Source of the DNA: Rhodospirillaceae bacterium
GTDB taxonomy: Bacteria > Pseudomonadota > Alphaproteobacteria > UBA11136
Direction: 5' to 3'
DNA length: 5,542 bases
Assembly: GCA_018663165.1 (NCBI GenBank)
Contig: JABJES010000204.1
Span: forward strand, 1 to 5,542
The notes below the pieces were generated by a model, which was given only the letters and a program-made list of their open reading frames with translations, was not told the origin of the DNA and did not search any database. The translations under genes and the position numbers were made by a program. Positions 5,043 through 5,542 of this stretch are shown one piece after another. Numbering within the stretch: position 1 is the stretch's first letter; each line of letters starts with the position of its first letter.

Positions 5043-5477
5043 TTGGAACCTAAAGCAATCATAAACGAACTAATTTCCGTTACCGCCCAGTTGAGCACCC
5101 TTCTGGAAAAGGAAACGGCATATTTGCGTCAACGTAATCTCGCCGAGATTCGTGAAATGCAGCAGGAAAAGACCGGCCTTAGTTCTGTCTATGAAAAACT
5201 GATGAAAGAACTTTTAAAAGACCCGCATCTGCTGGCGCAAATTGAGCCGATCCTGCGCGTAGAACTTATCGCAAAGACCGAGTTAATGGATGCTCAGGCG
5301 AGAGCCAATGAGACCCAGCTCCGCATTGCCAGAGAGATCAATGAAAAGGTAATCCGGGCCATTGCAGATGCCGCCTCGGCAACCAAAAAACGGACAGGAG
5401 CCTATTCGCAAAACGGCAAAATAAACCGTGGAACGAACAAACAGGCTGTTTCCATGTCGATTAACGAAACGCTCTAG
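5043..5477 (+). CDS. flgN: Probable FlgN-family flagellar export chaperone, TTG start
   Basis: The product has 144 residues and is mostly helical and charged. FlgN chaperones bind the hook-filament junction proteins FlgK and FlgL in the cytoplasm and bring them to the export gate. The pattern is FlgN-like: an N-terminal helix ELISVTAQLSTLLEKETAYL (9-28), a turn NLAEI, then REMQQEKTGL, a central helical stretch to about 110 (IEPILRVELIAKTELMDAQARANETQLRIAREIN), and a variable tail (TGAYSQNGKIN...SMSINETL). No signal peptide or membrane segment is present. The start is TTG at 5043, supported by AGGA at 5032-5035, seven bases away; the first in-frame ATG is residue 39 and would delete the first helix. 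It lies 14 bases after flgJ and before a probable flgK. FlgN proteins are poorly conserved, so the family call rests largely on shape and place. Confidence 0.72.
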   Translation: MEPKAIINELISVTAQLSTLLEKETAYLRQRNLAEIREMQQEKTGLSSVYEKLMKELLKDPHLLAQIEPILRVELIAKTELMDAQARANETQLRIAREINEKVIRAIADAASATKKRTGAYSQNGKINRGTNKQAVSMSINETL

Positions 5478-5503
5478 GCCAGGACCGAAAAGGATATAAG
5501 AAA

Positions 5504-5542
5504 ATGAGTTCCGTCGGCTCCATAAGTGTCGCTCTGAAAAAT
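5504..5542 (+). CDS. Start of a further flagellar gene, probably hook-associated protein FlgK (cut by the window end)
   Basis: The ATG at 5504 is preceded by AGGA (5491-5494) at nine bases and lies 26 bases after the flgN-like stop, so it continues the operon. Only 13 residues are visible: MSSVGSISVALKN. This short Ser-rich start with an amphipathic ISVAL segment would fit the N-terminal helix of FlgK or another axial protein, which is also the usual neighbour of flgN. The fragment is too short to identify on sequence alone; the call rests on gene order. Confidence 0.5.
   Translation, partial: MSSVGSISVALKN

Noticed and set aside
1..5542. A new defence, mobile or biosynthetic system hidden in the window
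   Set aside because: All sizeable coding regions are accounted for by known flagellar and DksA families; no terminal repeats, integrase, spacer arrays or composition breaks were seen.

Overview
The window is an ordinary but well-preserved piece of an alphaproteobacterial flagellar gene cluster. It carries the end of the distal rod gene flgG, the P-ring and L-ring genes, a small rod-binding protein gene, a probable FlgN-type export chaperone gene, and the first codons of one further gene that is probably flgK. The group is indicated by three things: a FliX homologue, a regulator known from Caulobacter and its relatives; a DksA whose zinc-finger cysteines are mostly replaced, as in other alphaproteobacteria; and the order flgG-flgA-flgH / dksA-fliX / flgI-flgJ-flgN. 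Base composition is moderate, and the style suggests Rhodospirillales or a neighbouring order. This assignment is inference from protein similarity recalled from memory.

Layout. Positions 1-2040 (+) are the tail of an operon: flgG (partial), flgA and flgH, tightly spaced with good Shine-Dalgarno sites. It ends at a strong, probably bidirectional terminator at 2098-2132. Positions 2152-3167 (-) hold dksA and fliX, transcribed against the flagellar genes. dksA has its own convincing sigma70-type promoter, with a Crp/Fnr-like palindrome just upstream of its -35 box. Positions 3168-3547 are a 380-base divergent regulatory region between fliX and flgI. Positions 3548-5542 (+) are a second operon: flgI, flgJ (overlapping the flgI stop by one base), a flgN-like gene starting at TTG, and the start of a probable flgK.

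How the parts work together. FlgA helps assemble the periplasmic P ring made of FlgI. FlgH forms the outer-membrane L ring. FlgG is the distal rod running through both rings. FlgJ caps or binds the growing rod. FlgN-type chaperones hold hook-filament junction proteins before export. FliX in Caulobacter couples flagellar assembly to the sigma54 activator FlbD, so it is notable that the flgI operon has a good sigma54 -24/-12 motif with a perfect palindrome about 128 bases upstream of the expected transcription start.

I see no mobile element, CRISPR array, tRNA or rRNA, and no sign of a wholly new system. The points most worth a second look are regulatory: the FliX/sigma54 intergenic region with its 13-bp direct repeat, the Crp-like site at dksA, and a 10-base complement of the flgH ribosome-binding site in a hairpin loop directly after flgH.
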